From the NCBI RefSeq assembly GCF_041206865.1, contig NZ_JBGEDP010000001.1, positions 2,914,001 to 2,978,000 of the forward strand: a stretch of 64,000 nt of DNA, read 5' to 3'. The position numbers and the translations under genes are program-made. Positions 32,416 through 42,417 of this stretch are shown piece after piece (within the stretch, counting starts at the first letter, position 1; each line of letters opens with the position of its first letter). The notes beneath the pieces are model-generated. The model was not told where the DNA came from, did no database searches, and saw only the letters and a program-made list of their open reading frames with translations. The DNA comes from Mycobacterium sp. HUMS_12744610 (lineage in GTDB: Bacteria > Actinomycetota > Actinomycetes > Mycobacteriales > Mycobacteriaceae).

Positions 32416-32526
32416 GATCGAGCGACAACCGAAGTCGACGGACCGCGACGGAGTCCTGAGGGCTGCAGTGACCCCCGGTCCACTCGATCGGCGAGCCCCG
32501 TGCCTGGTGCACGGGGCTCGCCCGTT
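32416..32526 (+). ncRNA. mrsI: Iron-responsive small RNA MrsI
   Basis: MrsI (ncRv11846 in M. tuberculosis) is the IdeR-controlled sRNA encoded between blaI and the Rv1847 thioesterase; both flanks are the same here. The start is placed 7 bases after TATGCT and the end at the hairpin at 32490-32522, giving about 110 nt. No reading frame of note lies inside. MrsI represses non-essential iron proteins such as bacterioferritin when iron is low. Ends are estimates. Confidence 0.75.
32490..32526 (+). terminator. Terminator hairpin of MrsI
   Basis: GGCGAGCCCCGTGC (32490-32503) pairs perfectly with GCACGGGGCTCGCC (32509-32522) around a 5-base loop, followed by CGTTT. A 14-bp perfect stem with a short T-run is the best intrinsic terminator in the window. 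Confidence 0.8.
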
Positions 32527-32542
32527 TCCGGGACCGGCCGTC

Positions 32543-32593
32543 GCACGCCGATGGTGCGGACACGCCGATGGTGGCGACACGCCGATGGTGTAG
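32543..32593 (+). repeat. Three 17-bp tandem repeats upstream of the thioesterase
   Basis: Three copies of a 17-bp unit (CACGCCGATGGTG plus 3-4 variable bases) at 32543-32559, 32560-32576 and 32577-32593. The last copy ends in TAG, creating TAGACA 7 bases before the thioesterase GTG at 32604, a possible leaderless promoter. Confidence 0.8.
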
Positions 32594-32603
32594 ACACGAG
32601 GGC

Positions 32604-33017
32604 GTGCAACCGCCAGACCCGGATTTCACCGCGCCCTTCGACACCGAATTGGGCCTGCGCTACACCGAACTCGGCCCGGACGGCGTCCGAGCGCAACTCG
32701 AGATCACCCCCAAGCTGCTGCAGCCGATGGGCCTGGTGCACGGCGGCGTGTACTGCTCGATGATCGAGAGCATGGCCAGCGTGGCCGCCTACACCTGGCT
32801 GGCCACCCGCGGTGGGGGGAACGTCGTGGGCGTCAACAACAACACCGACTTCCTGCGTTCCATCGGGTCGGGAACCGTGTACGGCCGGGCCGAGCCGATC
32901 CACCGCGGCCGCCGCCAGCAACTCTGGCTGGTCACCGTCACCGACGCCACCGACCGGGTGGTGGCGCGGGGCCAGGTGCGGCTGCAGAACCTCGAGCCGG
33001 CTACGGACACGGGCTAA
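32604..33017 (+). CDS. Hotdog-fold thioesterase (Rv1847-like)
   Basis: A 137-residue PaaI/YdiI-type hotdog protein. The active-site segment is GLVHGGVYCSMIESMAS (catalytic Glu/His region), followed by GVNNNTDFLRSI and GRAEPIHRGRRQQLW. It should hydrolyse an acyl-CoA thioester; substrate unknown. GTG 32604 matches the conserved start and sits 7 bases after TAGACA, so the message may be leaderless. Not obviously linked to urease, although it precedes it. Confidence 0.88.
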   Translation: MQPPDPDFTAPFDTELGLRYTELGPDGVRAQLEITPKLLQPMGLVHGGVYCSMIESMASVAAYTWLATRGGGNVVGVNNNTDFLRSIGSGTVYGRAEPIHRGRRQQLWLVTVTDATDRVVARGQVRLQNLEPATDTG

Positions 33018-33026
33018 ACGGGCGCC

Positions 33027-33055
33027 CCGGGGTGTCGGCGGCCCCGACACCCCGG
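33027..33055 (+). terminator. Perfect 12-bp hairpin between thioesterase gene and ureA
   Basis: CCGGGGTGTCGG (33027-33038) pairs with CCGACACCCCGG (33044-33055) over a 5-base loop. It ends 7 bases before the AGGATA element of the ureA promoter. It may end the thioesterase transcript; no T-run follows. Confidence 0.5.
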
Positions 33056-33074
33056 CGTGGCAGGATAACCGGAC
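33056..33074 (+). promoter_or_regulatory. ureA promoter, leaderless type
   Basis: CGTGGCAGGATA is followed by 7 bases and the ureA ATG. The same CGTGGCAGGAT plus one base and 7-base spacing recurs before a small ORF upstream of ureF at 35671. No ribosome binding site is present, so translation from the first base is likely. Confidence 0.5.
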
Positions 33075-33377
33075 ATGCGCCTGACGCCACACGAGCAGGA
33101 CCGCCTGTTAGTGTCCTACGCCGCCGAGCTCGCCCGGCGCCGCCGGACCCGCGGGTTGCGGCTCAATCATCCCGAGTCGGTTGCGATCATCAGCGACCAC
33201 ATCCTCGAGGGCGCCCGTGACGGCCGCACGGTGGCCGAGCTGATGGCCAGCGGCTGCCAGGTCCTGACCCGCGATGACGTGATGGAGGGAGTGCCCGAGA
33301 TGCTCGCCGACGTGCAGGTGGAAGCGACGTTCCCGGACGGCACCAAACTGGTCACCGTCCACCACCCGATCGCATGA
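33075..33377 (+). CDS. ureA: Urease gamma subunit
   Basis: A 100-residue gamma subunit ([62 protein letters not shown]), the standard length. It forms the trimeric urease with UreB and UreC in the cytoplasm, splitting urea to ammonia and carbamate. It overlaps ureB by 4 bases (ATGA). Confidence 0.97.
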   Translation: MRLTPHEQDRLLVSYAAELARRRRTRGLRLNHPESVAIISDHILEGARDGRTVAELMASGCQVLTRDDVMEGVPEMLADVQVEATFPDGTKLVTVHHPIA

Positions 33378-33685
33378 TCCCCGGCGAAATCCTCTACGGC
33401 AGCGGCGACATCGAGATCAACGAGGGCGCCCCGCGCCTCGAGATGGAGATCGTCAACACCGGTGACCGACCGATACAGGTCGGCAGTCATGTTCACATTC
33501 CGCAGGCCAACAGGGCGTTGTCCTTCGACCGCGAGGCGGCCCACGGCTACCGGCTGGACGTCGCGGCCGCGACCGCCGTGCGCTTCGAACCCGGTGTGCC
33601 CCAGCGGGTGCGCCTGGTCCCGCTGCGCGGACGGCGCCAGGTGCACGGGCTGACACTGACTCCCCCCGGACGGCTGGACGACTGA
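33374..33685 (+). CDS. ureB: Urease beta subunit
   Basis: A 103-residue beta subunit beginning [18 protein letters not shown], with [21 protein letters not shown] and [20 protein letters not shown], all conserved family segments. It overlaps both neighbours (ATGA with ureA, TGATG with ureC), so the three structural genes are translationally coupled. Confidence 0.97.
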   Translation: MIPGEILYGSGDIEINEGAPRLEMEIVNTGDRPIQVGSHVHIPQANRALSFDREAAHGYRLDVAAATAVRFEPGVPQRVRLVPLRGRRQVHGLTLTPPGRLDD

Positions 33686-35418
33686 TGGCGCCACTGTCCC
33701 GTGACCGCTACGCCCTGGTGTACGGGCCCACCACCGGCGACCGGGTCCGGCTCGCCGACACCGATTTGCTGGTGGAGATCACCGAGGACCGCAGCGGCGG
33801 GCCGGGTCTGGCCGGCGACGAGGCGGTGTTCGGCGGCGGCAAGGTGCTGCGCGAGTCGATGGGCCAGGGGCGCGCCACCCGGGCCGAGGGCGCGCCCGAC
33901 ACCGTGATCACCGGCGCGATCGTCCTCGACTACTGGGGAATCATCAAGGCCGACATCGGGATTCGCGATGGCCGCATCACCGCGTTGGGCAAGGCCGGCA
34001 ACCCCGACATCATGTCGGGGGTGCACCCGGACCTGGTGGTCGGGCCGTCCACCGAGGTCATCGGGGGCAACGGCCTGATCGTGACCGCGGGGGCGATCGA
34101 CAGCCACGTACATCTGATCTGCCCGCAACTCATGCCCGAGGCGATCGGCTCCGGCGTCACCACCATCGTCGGGGGTGGCACGGGGCCCGCCGAGGGCAGC
34201 AAGGCCACGACCGTCACCCCGGGCGCCTGGCACCTGGGCCGCATGCTGGAAGCGCTGGACGGCTGGCCGGTCAACTTCGCGCTGCTGGGCAAGGGCAACA
34301 CCGTCAGCGCCGAGGGCTTGTGGGAGCAATTGCGCGGCGGCGCTTCGGGTTTCAAACTACACGAAGACTGGGGATCGACCCCGGCGGCCATCGACGCCTG
34401 CCTGACGGTCGCCGACGCCGCCGGTGTGCAGGTGGCGCTGCACACCGACACACTCAACGAGATGGGGTTCGTCGAGGACACCCTGGCCGCGATCGCCGGC
34501 CGCTCGATCCACACCTACCACACCGAGGGCGCCGGCGGTGGCCATGCGCCCGATATCATCAAGGTCGCCGGCCAACCCAATGTGCTGCCCAGCTCCACCA
34601 ACCCGACCCGCCCGTACACGGTGAACACCCTCGACGAGCACCTGGACATGCTGATGGTCTGCCATCATCTGAACCCCGCGGTGCCCGGAGATCTGGCGTT
34701 CGCCGAAAGCCGGATCCGGCCGTCGACGATGGCGGCCGAAGACGTTCTGCACGACATGGGCGCCATCTCGATCATGGGCAGCGACTCGCAGGCCATGGGC
34801 CGCATCGGCGAGACGGTGATGCGGACCTGGCAGACCGCGCACGTGATGAAGCGCCGCCGCGGCGCGCTGCCCGGGGACCCCTCGGGTAGTCAAGCCGCCG
34901 ACAACAACCGGGCGCGCCGCTACGTCGCTAAGTACACCATCTGCCCGGCGGTCGCCCACGGCCTCGACCACGAGATCGGTTCGGTGGAGCCGGGCAAGCT
35001 CGCCGACCTGGTGTTGTGGGAGCCGGCGTTCTTCGGGGTGCGCCCGCACATGGTCATCAAGGGCGGCATGATCGCCTGGGCGGCGATGGGCGACGCGAAC
35101 GCCTCCATTCCCACCCCGCAGCCCGTGTTACCGCGGCCGATGTTCGGCGCCGCCCCGTCCACCACGAAGGCGACCTCCGTGCATTTCGTCGCGCCCCAGG
35201 CCATCGACGCGGGCCTGGCGGACAAGCTCGCGGTCGCCAGGCCGCTGGTGCCGGTCCGGGATGTGCGCGCCGTGGGCAAGGCGCGGCTGCCGCTCAACGA
35301 CGCCCTGCCCGACATCCAAGTCGACCCGGACACCTTCACCGTGCGTATCGACGGCGAGGTCTGGCCGGAGCAACCGCCGGCCGAGCTGCCGATGGCACAA
35401 CGTTATTTCCTGTTCTGA
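33685..35418 (+). CDS. ureC: Urease alpha subunit (catalytic)
   Basis: A 577-residue nickel amidohydrolase. Nickel ligands lie in [12 protein letters not shown]; the carbamylated lysine is Lys224 in [10 protein letters not shown]; the mobile flap is [20 protein letters not shown] with the catalytic His; [12 protein letters not shown] is also intact. All active-site residues appear present, so the enzyme should be functional. Full length compared with actinobacterial UreC. Confidence 0.97.
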   Translation: MAPLSRDRYALVYGPTTGDRVRLADTDLLVEITEDRSGGPGLAGDEAVFGGGKVLRESMGQGRATRAEGAPDTVITGAIVLDYWGIIKADIGIRDGRITALGKAGNPDIMSGVHPDLVVGPSTEVIGGNGLIVTAGAIDSHVHLICPQLMPEAIGSGVTTIVGGGTGPAEGSKATTVTPGAWHLGRMLEALDGWPVNFALLGKGNTVSAEGLWEQLRGGASGFKLHEDWGSTPAAIDACLTVADAAGVQVALHTDTLNEMGFVEDTLAAIAGRSIHTYHTEGAGGGHAPDIIKVAGQPNVLPSSTNPTRPYTVNTLDEHLDMLMVCHHLNPAVPGDLAFAESRIRPSTMAAEDVLHDMGAISIMGSDSQAMGRIGETVMRTWQTAHVMKRRRGALPGDPSGSQAADNNRARRYVAKYTICPAVAHGLDHEIGSVEPGKLADLVLWEPAFFGVRPHMVIKGGMIAWAAMGDANASIPTPQPVLPRPMFGAAPSTTKATSVHFVAPQAIDAGLADKLAVARPLVPVRDVRAVGKARLPLNDALPDIQVDPDTFTVRIDGEVWPEQPPAELPMAQRYFLF

Positions 35419-35689
35419 CACCCGCGACTGTTCGGCTCAGCTATTCGCACGGCCGAGACGGGCCGTCGTCGCCTCGCTGATCTCCACCCATCCGCTCGAC
35501 CGGGCTCATCGGGGCGGCAGCCGACCGGCACATACCGGGCTCATCATCGGCCCGGACCTGGTATCCGGGGCGACCGGCCGACCGCAAGACCAGGGCGACG
35601 GCGCGGGGCCGGCGCAGCCGCCGATCCCGCACCCTTGAGCCCCCGGGCGTCGGCAGCGTTGGCACCGGGGCGTGGCAGGATCGACGAAT
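35419..35689 (+). promoter_or_regulatory. ureC-ureF spacer with a second ure promoter
   Basis: A long gap inside a normally tight operon. At 35671-35681 CGTGGCAGGAT recurs, 7 bases plus one before an ATG at 35690, just as before ureA. The flanking GCGTCGG...CACCGGGGCGTGG also resembles the ureA upstream region, suggesting a copied promoter segment. The remaining 250 bases show no gene I can support. Confidence 0.5.
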
Positions 35690-35767
35690 ATGTCCACCCT
35701 CCTCATGCCGAGCCCGCGGGAGCGGCCGCCGTCGACCGATGCCGCGGGAACGACCGTCGCCCGATGA
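35690..35767 (+). CDS. Putative 25-residue leader peptide coupled to ureF
   Basis: ATG 35690 opens a 25-codon frame (MSTLLMPSPRERPP, then [11 protein letters not shown]) whose TGA overlaps the ureF start as ATGATG. The -10-like element spaced for a leaderless start precedes it. If translated it would deliver ribosomes to ureF, which lacks its own good ribosome binding site. No homology known to me; it could be chance. Confidence 0.35.
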   Translation: MSTLLMPSPRERPPSTDAAGTTVAR

Positions 35768-36399
35768 TGTCCCTGGCGATGCTACTGAGCCTGGCGGACT
35801 CGCGGCTGCCTACCGGCGCGCACGTACACTCCGGCGGCGTCGAAGAGGCCGTCACCAGCGGCCTGCTGACCAACATGGAGACCCTCGAAGCCTTCCTGCG
35901 CAGAAGGATTCGCAGCCACGGGCTGGTCGCCGCGTCCATCGCGGCCGCGGTTCACCGCGGTGAGCTCACCCCACTCGACGCCGACCGGGAGGCCGACGCG
36001 CGCACCCCGTCCCCGGCGTCCCGGCAGGCCTCGCGCAGCCAGGGCCGGGGGCTGACGCGGTTGGCGCGACGGGTCTTCCCGGATGTGGACTGGGACGTCC
36101 TGGGCCCCCACCCGCACCTGGCCGTCGCCGCGGGCCGGGTCGGTGCGGCCGGCGGACTGAGCCCCGAACATGGGGCGCTGAGCGTCGTCTACACGACGAT
36201 GACCGGCTCGGCGACGGCCGCGCAGCGGCTGCTGGCGCTGGATCCCGCCGACGTGGCGGCGTGCACGATTCGGCTCGCGCCGCTCTGCGAACACACTGCG
36301 GCCGAAGCTGCCAAGGGACTGGCCGACTTGTCCGACCCGCTGCTCGATACGCTCGCAGAGCGGCACGCCGAACGCGAGCGGCCCCTTTTCTCATCGTGA
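35764..36399 (+). CDS. ureF: Urease accessory protein UreF
   Basis: A 211-residue all-helical accessory protein. Conserved: [41 protein letters not shown] and [15 protein letters not shown]. UreF with UreD and UreG delivers nickel to the apo-urease. The start was set at 35764 because the family begins MxSLAxLLxLADSRLP. The upstream extension of the frame is not conserved. Confidence 0.93.
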   Translation: MMSLAMLLSLADSRLPTGAHVHSGGVEEAVTSGLLTNMETLEAFLRRRIRSHGLVAASIAAAVHRGELTPLDADREADARTPSPASRQASRSQGRGLTRLARRVFPDVDWDVLGPHPHLAVAAGRVGAAGGLSPEHGALSVVYTTMTGSATAAQRLLALDPADVAACTIRLAPLCEHTAAEAAKGLADLSDPLLDTLAERHAERERPLFSS

Positions 36400-36409
36400 A
36401 AGGTCTTAT

Positions 36410-37093
36410 ATGACAGTGAGTTCCGAGCATTCCCACACCCACACTCATGCCGTCGACCGGCCCCGGCGCGTCCGCCGCCCCGGCGAGCCGCTGCGCATCG
36501 GGATCGGGGGACCGGTCGGCTCGGGCAAGACGGCGCTGGTCGCCGCGCTGTGCCGGCAGCTGCGCGACGAGCTGTCGCTGGCGGTGGTGACCAACGACAT
36601 CTACACCACCGAGGACGCCGACTTCCTGCGCAGGCACGCGGTGCTGCCCGACGACCGTATCGCGGCCGTGCAGACCGGCGGCTGCCCGCACACCGCGATC
36701 CGCGACGACATCACCGCGAACCTCGATGCGATCGACGATCTGATCGCCGCCCACGAAGCGCTGGACCTGATCCTGGTCGAGTCCGGCGGCGACAACCTCA
36801 CCGCCACGTTCTCGTCGGGACTGGTGGACGTACAGATCTTCGTCGTCGACGTCGCCGGCGGCGACAAGGTTCCCCGCAAGGGTGGGCCGGGGGTGACCTT
36901 CTCGGACCTGTTGGTGGTCAACAAGACCGACCTGGCACCGCTGGTGGGCGCCAGCCTGGAGGTGATGGCACGCGACGCCGACGCGGTGCGCGAGGGCCGT
37001 CCGACGGTGTTGCAGTCCCTGACCGAGGACCCGGCCGCGACCGGCGTGCTGGCGTGGGTCCGGACCCAACTGCGCGAGGCGGCCGGCCTCTGA
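36410..37093 (+). CDS. ureG: Urease accessory GTPase UreG
   Basis: A 227-residue SIMIBI GTPase. His-rich N-terminus ([11 protein letters not shown]) likely binds metal. P-loop [14 protein letters not shown], the metal motif TGGCPHTAI (Cys-Pro-His), ESGGDNL, and NKTD are all present. It drives GTP-dependent nickel insertion. GAAAGG precedes the ATG by 7 bases. Overlaps ureD by 3 bases. UreG is homologous to HypB, so it could in principle also serve the nearby putative Ni-dependent hydrolase. Confidence 0.96.
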   Translation: MTVSSEHSHTHTHAVDRPRRVRRPGEPLRIGIGGPVGSGKTALVAALCRQLRDELSLAVVTNDIYTTEDADFLRRHAVLPDDRIAAVQTGGCPHTAIRDDITANLDAIDDLIAAHEALDLILVESGGDNLTATFSSGLVDVQIFVVDVAGGDKVPRKGGPGVTFSDLLVVNKTDLAPLVGASLEVMARDADAVREGRPTVLQSLTEDPAATGVLAWVRTQLREAAGL

Positions 37094-37740
37094 TGCGCTC
37101 CGAGCTCCTGCTGGTCGCGTTCCCGAAGCGGTTGCCGCGCATCGAATGCCGGGGCGGTGGTGTGACCGCGCGCTGCACCACACCCGACACGGTGCACCTG
37201 GTGTCCACAGCCGCGACCCCGCTGGGCGGCGATGCCGTCGACATCCGCGTGGTCGTCGAGCCGGGAGCGCGGCTGAAGATCCGCAGTGCCGCGGCCACCG
37301 TCGCGCTGCCGGGGCCGGCGACCCCGACCTCACATTCCCGGTGGGCGCTGGAGGTGGCCGGTGACCTGGACGTCGACGTCGAACCGACGGTCGTCGCCGC
37401 CGACGCGCGTCACCTGTCCGGCATTTCGCTGCGGCTGCACGACCAGGGATCGATCCGGCTGCGTGAGCGGGTCCAGATCGGCAGATTCGGTGAGCGGGAA
37501 GGATTCTGGTCGGGAGCGCTGTGCGCCGACCGCAACGACCGGCCGTTGACGAGGCACCGGGTGGAGTTGGGTGCCGGATCCCTGGCCGACGACGCGCTGT
37601 GCGCCCCGCGCGCCAACGTCAGCGAGTTGCGTTATCCGGCAATCTCTTCCGTCGGGCCTGGCGATGCCGGGACGACGGTGTTGGCATTGGCCGGCGGGGG
37701 AACGCTGAGCACCTGGCAGGGGAAACGGTTGTCCTGCTGA
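37093..37740 (+). CDS. ureD: Urease accessory protein UreD
   Basis: A 215-residue UreD/UreH protein: VSTAATPLGGDAVDIRVVVE, GARLKIRSAAATVALPG, REGFWSGALCADRNDRPLTRHRVELG are family segments. It scaffolds UreF and UreG on apo-urease. Last gene of the urease operon; ureE is absent, as is usual in mycobacteria. Convergent with the permease gene 26 bp away. Confidence 0.93.
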   Translation: MRSELLLVAFPKRLPRIECRGGGVTARCTTPDTVHLVSTAATPLGGDAVDIRVVVEPGARLKIRSAAATVALPGPATPTSHSRWALEVAGDLDVDVEPTVVAADARHLSGISLRLHDQGSIRLRERVQIGRFGEREGFWSGALCADRNDRPLTRHRVELGAGSLADDALCAPRANVSELRYPAISSVGPGDAGTTVLALAGGGTLSTWQGKRLSC

Positions 37741-37766
37741 CCGGCCGGCCCTGCCGGGTGCGTCGC

Positions 37767-39303
37767 TCAGCGTGCGGGGATGGCGTCGTTGTGCGGGGCG
37801 TCGCTGTTCTGGTGGGCCCTGGTGAACACCAGGTACACGACCCCGAGGCCGACGATGGTCACCGACAGGATCGCGATGATGTAGTCGTCGTACCAGGGTT
37901 TGTAGGGTTCCCGCGGCCAGGCGAGGTCGACGATGGCCGCGACGCCGTAGACCAGCGCACCGATGTTGACGGGCAGCCCCCAGCGGCCCAGCTTGTACTT
38001 GCCGGTCGGCTGCCAGCCCTTGAGCCGGGCGCGCAGGGCGGCCAGCACCACCATCTGGAACCCGATGTAGACCCCGACCGAGCCGAAGCTGACGAGCTTG
38101 GTCAGCGCGTCGCTGGAGATCAGCGATCCGATGATCAGCAGCGCCGGGATGACGACCGCGGTCAGCAACGCGTACGGCGGCACGTGCCGCTTCTGGTCGA
38201 AGTGCTTCAGGAACTTCGAGCCGACGATCATGTCGTCGCGGCCGTAGGAGTAGATGAGCCGGCTGGCCGCGGCCTGCAGGCTCAGCGCGCACGACGTGAA
38301 CGAGATCAGCACGACGCACAGCACCACCTTGGCGCCCAGGCCGCCGAACGCCGACTTCAGGACGGTGTCGATCGGATCGGCGTCCTTGCCGCTGATCACC
38401 GCGCCGAAGTCGGGCACCGACAGGATCAGGCTCAAGCAGACGAAAGTGGCCGCCGACCCGCCGATGTAGATGGTGCGCCGCATCGCCTGGGATCACCAGG
38501 CCGGGGTTGCGCACCTCCTCGGCCACGTCACCGCACGCTTCGAAGCCGAAGAACTGGTAGAGGGCGATCAGGCCGGCGGCCAGGAACGCGTAGGTGAAGC
38601 TGTGGTTGCCTTCGGCGCCGAAGCTGTGGAACAGCACGCCGAGGTGGTGGTGGCGCTGGGTGACCAGCAGCCAGCCCCCGACCACCAGGGCGCCGATGAG
38701 CTCGGCGCTGAAGCCGAAGATGGCGAAGTAACTCAGCATCTTGGTGCCGGTCAGGTTGATGGCCGTGGCCAGCGCCAGCATGATCAGCGCGCACAGCACG
38801 GTGGCGTGCGCGGACGACTTGAAGCCGAACACGTCGGCGACGTACGGGCCCGCGCCGTAGGCGGCGTCGGCGAGCAGCGCCAATAGGGTGAACATGTAGA
38901 CCCAGCCGGTCATCCACGCCCACTTGCGTCCCCACAGCCGGCGCGCCCACGGGTAGACACCGCCGGCCACCGGGAATTGCGCGACCACCTCGCTGAAGAC
39001 GAGTGCGACCAGCATCTGGCCCGCTCCGGCGATCAGCAGGGTCCAGATCATCGGCGGCCCGGCGGTGGCCAGCGCGAACGCGAACACCGTGTAGATGCCG
39101 ACCACCGGCGACAGGTAGGTGAAGCCCAGCGAGAAGTTCGCCCACGGGCTCATGTCCCGCCGGAAGTCGGATTCGAGCCCCAGCGCCTTGAGCTGGGCGT
39201 GATCCTCGTCGTATGCGGCGTCGGTGCCGGCGCCCACCTCCGTCTGGAGCCGGGTGTGGTCCTCACGATCGTTCGCGGTATCTGAGGTCGTGTTGATGGC
39301 CAA
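37767..39303 (-). pseudogene. APC-family permease with a frameshift (possible guanidine/urea-locus permease)
   Basis: The N-terminal half (39303 to about 38490) has the signature AQLKALGLESDFRRDMSPWA, NFSLGFTYLSPVVGIYTVFA, and FPVAGGVYPWARRLWG. The C-terminal half continues in another frame from about 38483 (MRRTIYIGGSAATFVCLSLI) to the stop at 37767. The break is at NPGLVIP/AMRRT near 38485-38492 and needs a 2-base loss or 1-base gain. The joined protein would be about 510 residues with 12 helices. It resembles APC permeases of urea-carboxylase/guanidine loci. TTG start with AGGAAAGAG upstream. Either a recent pseudogene or a sequence error. Confidence 0.75.
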
Positions 39304-39387
39304 AGCTCTTTCCTAACTTCTCAGGCCGTGTGGACGGGCGGGCTGGGGGTTCTCGTCACGGATGCCGGCGGGCAGCGTGCGGGCCTT

Positions 39388-40818
39388 CTATTTGTTCGTC
39401 CCCTCCTTGATCAGGGTCGCGGCCGTGCGCTTGAGCACGTCGCGTTGTCTGGACACGTCGGCGATCGCCTTCCGCAGCTGGTTGAGTTCGTCGCGCTCGG
39501 CAACCGCCGCGGCGTCCTCTGCGCCGGCCGTCGGCTGGGTCCAGCGCGCCGCGGGGTCGCCGTTCATGGCCGATCCGCCGATCAGCTCCGGGATCACCTT
39601 GTTGCGTGCGCCGGCCTTGAGCCGGCCCCGGTCGCCGCGCGGCGCGTTGACGACACTTGCCACCGGACCCATCGGGGGCATGCCGTAGAACCCGCCCGGT
39701 CCGGCCTGGGGCACGCCTTCCAGCCCCGCGGCGGGCAACGGCGCCGCGGTGGCGGCCAGCCGGATTGCCGGCGCGCTACCCCAGGTCTCCGGCACCGACA
39801 ACTTGCCGACGGACACGGCCCGGCCCAGCCCGGCCGACACCCCGGGGCTGCCGAGCCCGGCCGCGCCGGGTATGCCGGACCCGGGACCGTAGGAGTCCAC
39901 CAGGCTGGACCCGAGCCCGGCATCCAGGGGAGAGGCCGGCGAGACCTGGGAGGCCGTGCTCGCCGAGAGCTGGTTGATCAGCGGGTTCCAGGCCGTGGCC
40001 ACCGGCGGCGCCAACGTCAGCATGGCCCCGGACGCATCGAAGTTGAGGCCTTCGGAGAGGATCTGCGGGCCCACCGTCAGCCCGCTCAGCGTGTTGAACG
40101 CGTTGAAGGGGCCGCTGGTCAACAGGTCGTAGATCGGATTCGACCCCGGCGCGGCGACCGCTCCCGACGACAGACCCTGCAGCAGGTTGGGCACGCTCGA
40201 CAACGTCGACTGGGTGCTCGAGCCGACGGCGGACGTGGTGGTCTGGGTGGCCGCCGCACCCTGGGTGGTCGCCGCGGCCGGGTTGGTCGTCTGCGGCGGG
40301 GCGTTGAACGGGGCCAGCGTCGTGGCGGCCGAGGATGCCCCGGCGTAGCCGTACATCGCGTGGGCGTCCTGGGCCCACATCTCGGCGTACTGCGCCTCGG
40401 TGCTCGCGATCGCCGGGGTGTTCTGACCCATGATGTTGGTCGACACCAGCGACGCCAACAGCGCCCGGTTGACCTCGATCTCCGGCGGCGGGACGGTCGC
40501 CGCGAACGCGGCCTCGTAGGCCGCGACCGCCGAGGAGAGCTGGCCGGCGGTCTGCTGGGCCTGCGTGGCGGTGGCATTCACCCAGGAGACATACGGCGCG
40601 ACCGCGGCCGCCATCCGCATCGACGACGGGCCGGCCCACGGCCCGTCGGTCAGCGCGGAGAGCACGGCCCGATACGACGTGGCCGTCGACGTCAGCTCGG
40701 CCGCCAGCGTGTTCCAGGCCACCGCGGCGCTCACCAGCGACCCCGGCCCCGGCCCGGCATACATCCGGGCCGAGTTGAACTCCGGCGGGTACGCCGCGAA
40801 ATCCAGGGCGCTGATCAC
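39388..40818 (-). CDS. PPE family protein, SVP subfamily (second of pair)
   Basis: A 476-residue PPE protein: [20 protein letters not shown] with the PPE motif, AWNTLAAEL (WxxL in place of WxG), and the SVP motif GKLSVPETW about 120 residues from the end. The C-terminus is a charged heptad helix ([20 protein letters not shown]). GTG 40818 overlaps the upstream PPE stop as GTGA. PPE proteins are type VII secreted and several act in outer-membrane solute uptake. No PE partner lies nearby. The permease starts 84 bp after its stop on the same strand. Confidence 0.93.
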   Translation of the reverse strand: MISALDFAAYPPEFNSARMYAGPGPGSLVSAAVAWNTLAAELTSTATSYRAVLSALTDGPWAGPSSMRMAAAVAPYVSWVNATATQAQQTAGQLSSAVAAYEAAFAATVPPPEIEVNRALLASLVSTNIMGQNTPAIASTEAQYAEMWAQDAHAMYGYAGASSAATTLAPFNAPPQTTNPAAATTQGAAATQTTTSAVGSSTQSTLSSVPNLLQGLSSGAVAAPGSNPIYDLLTSGPFNAFNTLSGLTVGPQILSEGLNFDASGAMLTLAPPVATAWNPLINQLSASTASQVSPASPLDAGLGSSLVDSYGPGSGIPGAAGLGSPGVSAGLGRAVSVGKLSVPETWGSAPAIRLAATAAPLPAAGLEGVPQAGPGGFYGMPPMGPVASVVNAPRGDRGRLKAGARNKVIPELIGGSAMNGDPAARWTQPTAGAEDAAAVAERDELNQLRKAIADVSRQRDVLKRTAATLIKEGTNK

Positions 40819-42215
40819 AGCATCGCCTCCTTGATCAACCGGGCCGCGGCATCGCGTTCCATCGCCACGTCGGCGATTTCCTTTCTGAGTTTTTCGAGCT
40901 CTTCGCGTTCGCGTTCGCTCAAGGCGCTGGCGACGTGCTTGCGAGCCGGTTGCGCCGGGGCGGGCCGGGCCGCCGGGCGTTCGTCGGCGTGCTGCTCGCC
41001 GGGCATCGCCGCGACAACCTTCTGGCCCTTGTCGGACTTGGTGCGCGTGGTCTGTTCGCCCCTGGGCGCGTTGACCAGGCTGCCCACCGGCGGGATTCCC
41101 CCGAAGAACCCGGGCTCGGCCGCACCGGCCGCCGGCACGCCGTCGGCCGCCGCGCTCGACAGCGGCGATACGCTGCCGGCGAGGCGGATGGCGGGGGAGG
41201 ACGTCCACGCCTGCGGTACCGACAACTTGCCGACCGTCGCGGCCTCGCCCACACCGGCCGACACGTCGGGGCCGTTCAGCGCCGCCGACATGGGGCCCCC
41301 CTCCGGGCCGTAGGAATCCACCAGCGCCCCGAGCCCGGCGCCGGGTACGACATCGCTGGCGGCGGCGGCGGTGACCGTCGGCAGCGCGAGCCCGTACAGC
41401 CCGCCCATCAGGGGCGTGATGCCGGACGCGGTGAACAGGAACCCACTGAGGACCAGCGTCCAGTTTCCCATGTTCGTGGTGAGGGTGTTGAGGTTGGCGG
41501 GGATCGGCAGACCGAGGAGGCTTTCCAGCCACGTGATCGGGTTGAGCGACGCCGCCGGGTTGACCGCCCCCGCCGCCGAGAGACCTTGCAGCACATTGGG
41601 CACGGCCGTGAGCGCGGACTGCGCGCTCGGCGCGGCGGCGGAGGTCGTGGCCTGGGTGACCGCGGCGGCCTGGGTCGCCGCCCCGGCCGGGTTCGTGACC
41701 TGGGGTGGCGACGCAAACGCCAGCAGCTTGGTCGCCGCGGCCGAGGCGCCGGCGTAGCCGTACATCGCCGCGGCGTCCCGCGCCCACATCTCGGCGTACT
41801 GCGCCTCGGTAGCCATGATCGCCGGGGTGTTCTGCCCCAGGAGGTTGGTGGCCACCAATGCCGCCAACAGGGCCCGGTTGACCTCGATCTCCGGCGGGGG
41901 CACGGTGGCCGTGAACGCCGCCTCGTACGCCGCTATCGCCGATTTGAGCTGGCTCGCGGTCTGCTCGGCCTGCGCCGCCGTGCCGCTCACCCAGGACACG
42001 TAAGGAGTCGCCGCGGCGGCCATCGTGGTCGACGACGGCCCGCCCCACGGGCCGCCCGTGAGTTCGGAGACCGTCGACCGGTACGAGGCCGCCGCGATGT
42101 TCAGCTCGGCCGCCAGCCCGTCCCAGGCCGCGGCGGCCGCCACCAACGGTCCCGCCCCCGGTCCCGCATACATCCGACCGGAGTTGATCTCCGGCGGCAA
42201 TGCCGCGTAGTCCAC
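40815..42215 (-). CDS. PPE family protein, SVP subfamily (first of pair)
   Basis: A 466-residue PPE protein: [29 protein letters not shown] (WxG), [20 protein letters not shown], the SVP motif GKLSVPQAW, and a C-terminal coiled-coil segment ([20 protein letters not shown]). It is a clear paralogue of the next PPE gene, so the pair arose by tandem duplication. An AT-rich region with two palindromes lies upstream. No ESX-linked PE gene is adjacent. Confidence 0.93.
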   Translation of the reverse strand: MDYAALPPEINSGRMYAGPGAGPLVAAAAAWDGLAAELNIAAASYRSTVSELTGGPWGGPSSTTMAAAATPYVSWVSGTAAQAEQTASQLKSAIAAYEAAFTATVPPPEIEVNRALLAALVATNLLGQNTPAIMATEAQYAEMWARDAAAMYGYAGASAAATKLLAFASPPQVTNPAGAATQAAAVTQATTSAAAPSAQSALTAVPNVLQGLSAAGAVNPAASLNPITWLESLLGLPIPANLNTLTTNMGNWTLVLSGFLFTASGITPLMGGLYGLALPTVTAAAASDVVPGAGLGALVDSYGPEGGPMSAALNGPDVSAGVGEAATVGKLSVPQAWTSSPAIRLAGSVSPLSSAAADGVPAAGAAEPGFFGGIPPVGSLVNAPRGEQTTRTKSDKGQKVVAAMPGEQHADERPAARPAPAQPARKHVASALSEREREELEKLRKEIADVAMERDAAARLIKEAML

Positions 42216-42378
42216 GTCACGACCCCCTCGTAAGCCGACCTGTCATCACCACGTCACATTCCCGGTCGCCCACACTTGTCGGTTTCTTCCCTGCTGCCTG
42301 TTTCGAGCGCCGCGGCGGGCGCACGAATGTCGACGCCCCGAACGTCCACACGGTCGCACCGGGGTGCACATCATCGAA

Positions 42379-42417
42379 CGGACGTCCGGATCGCCGGACA
42401 GTTATCAATGATCATTG
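42379..42417. promoter_or_regulatory. Two palindromes upstream of the PPE pair
   Basis: CGGACGTCCG (42379-42388) and CAATGATCATTG (42406-42417) are perfect palindromes spaced 27 bp centre to centre, about 165-200 bp before the PPE start and at the edge of the AT-rich stretch. Candidate regulator sites; regulator unknown. Confidence 0.35.
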
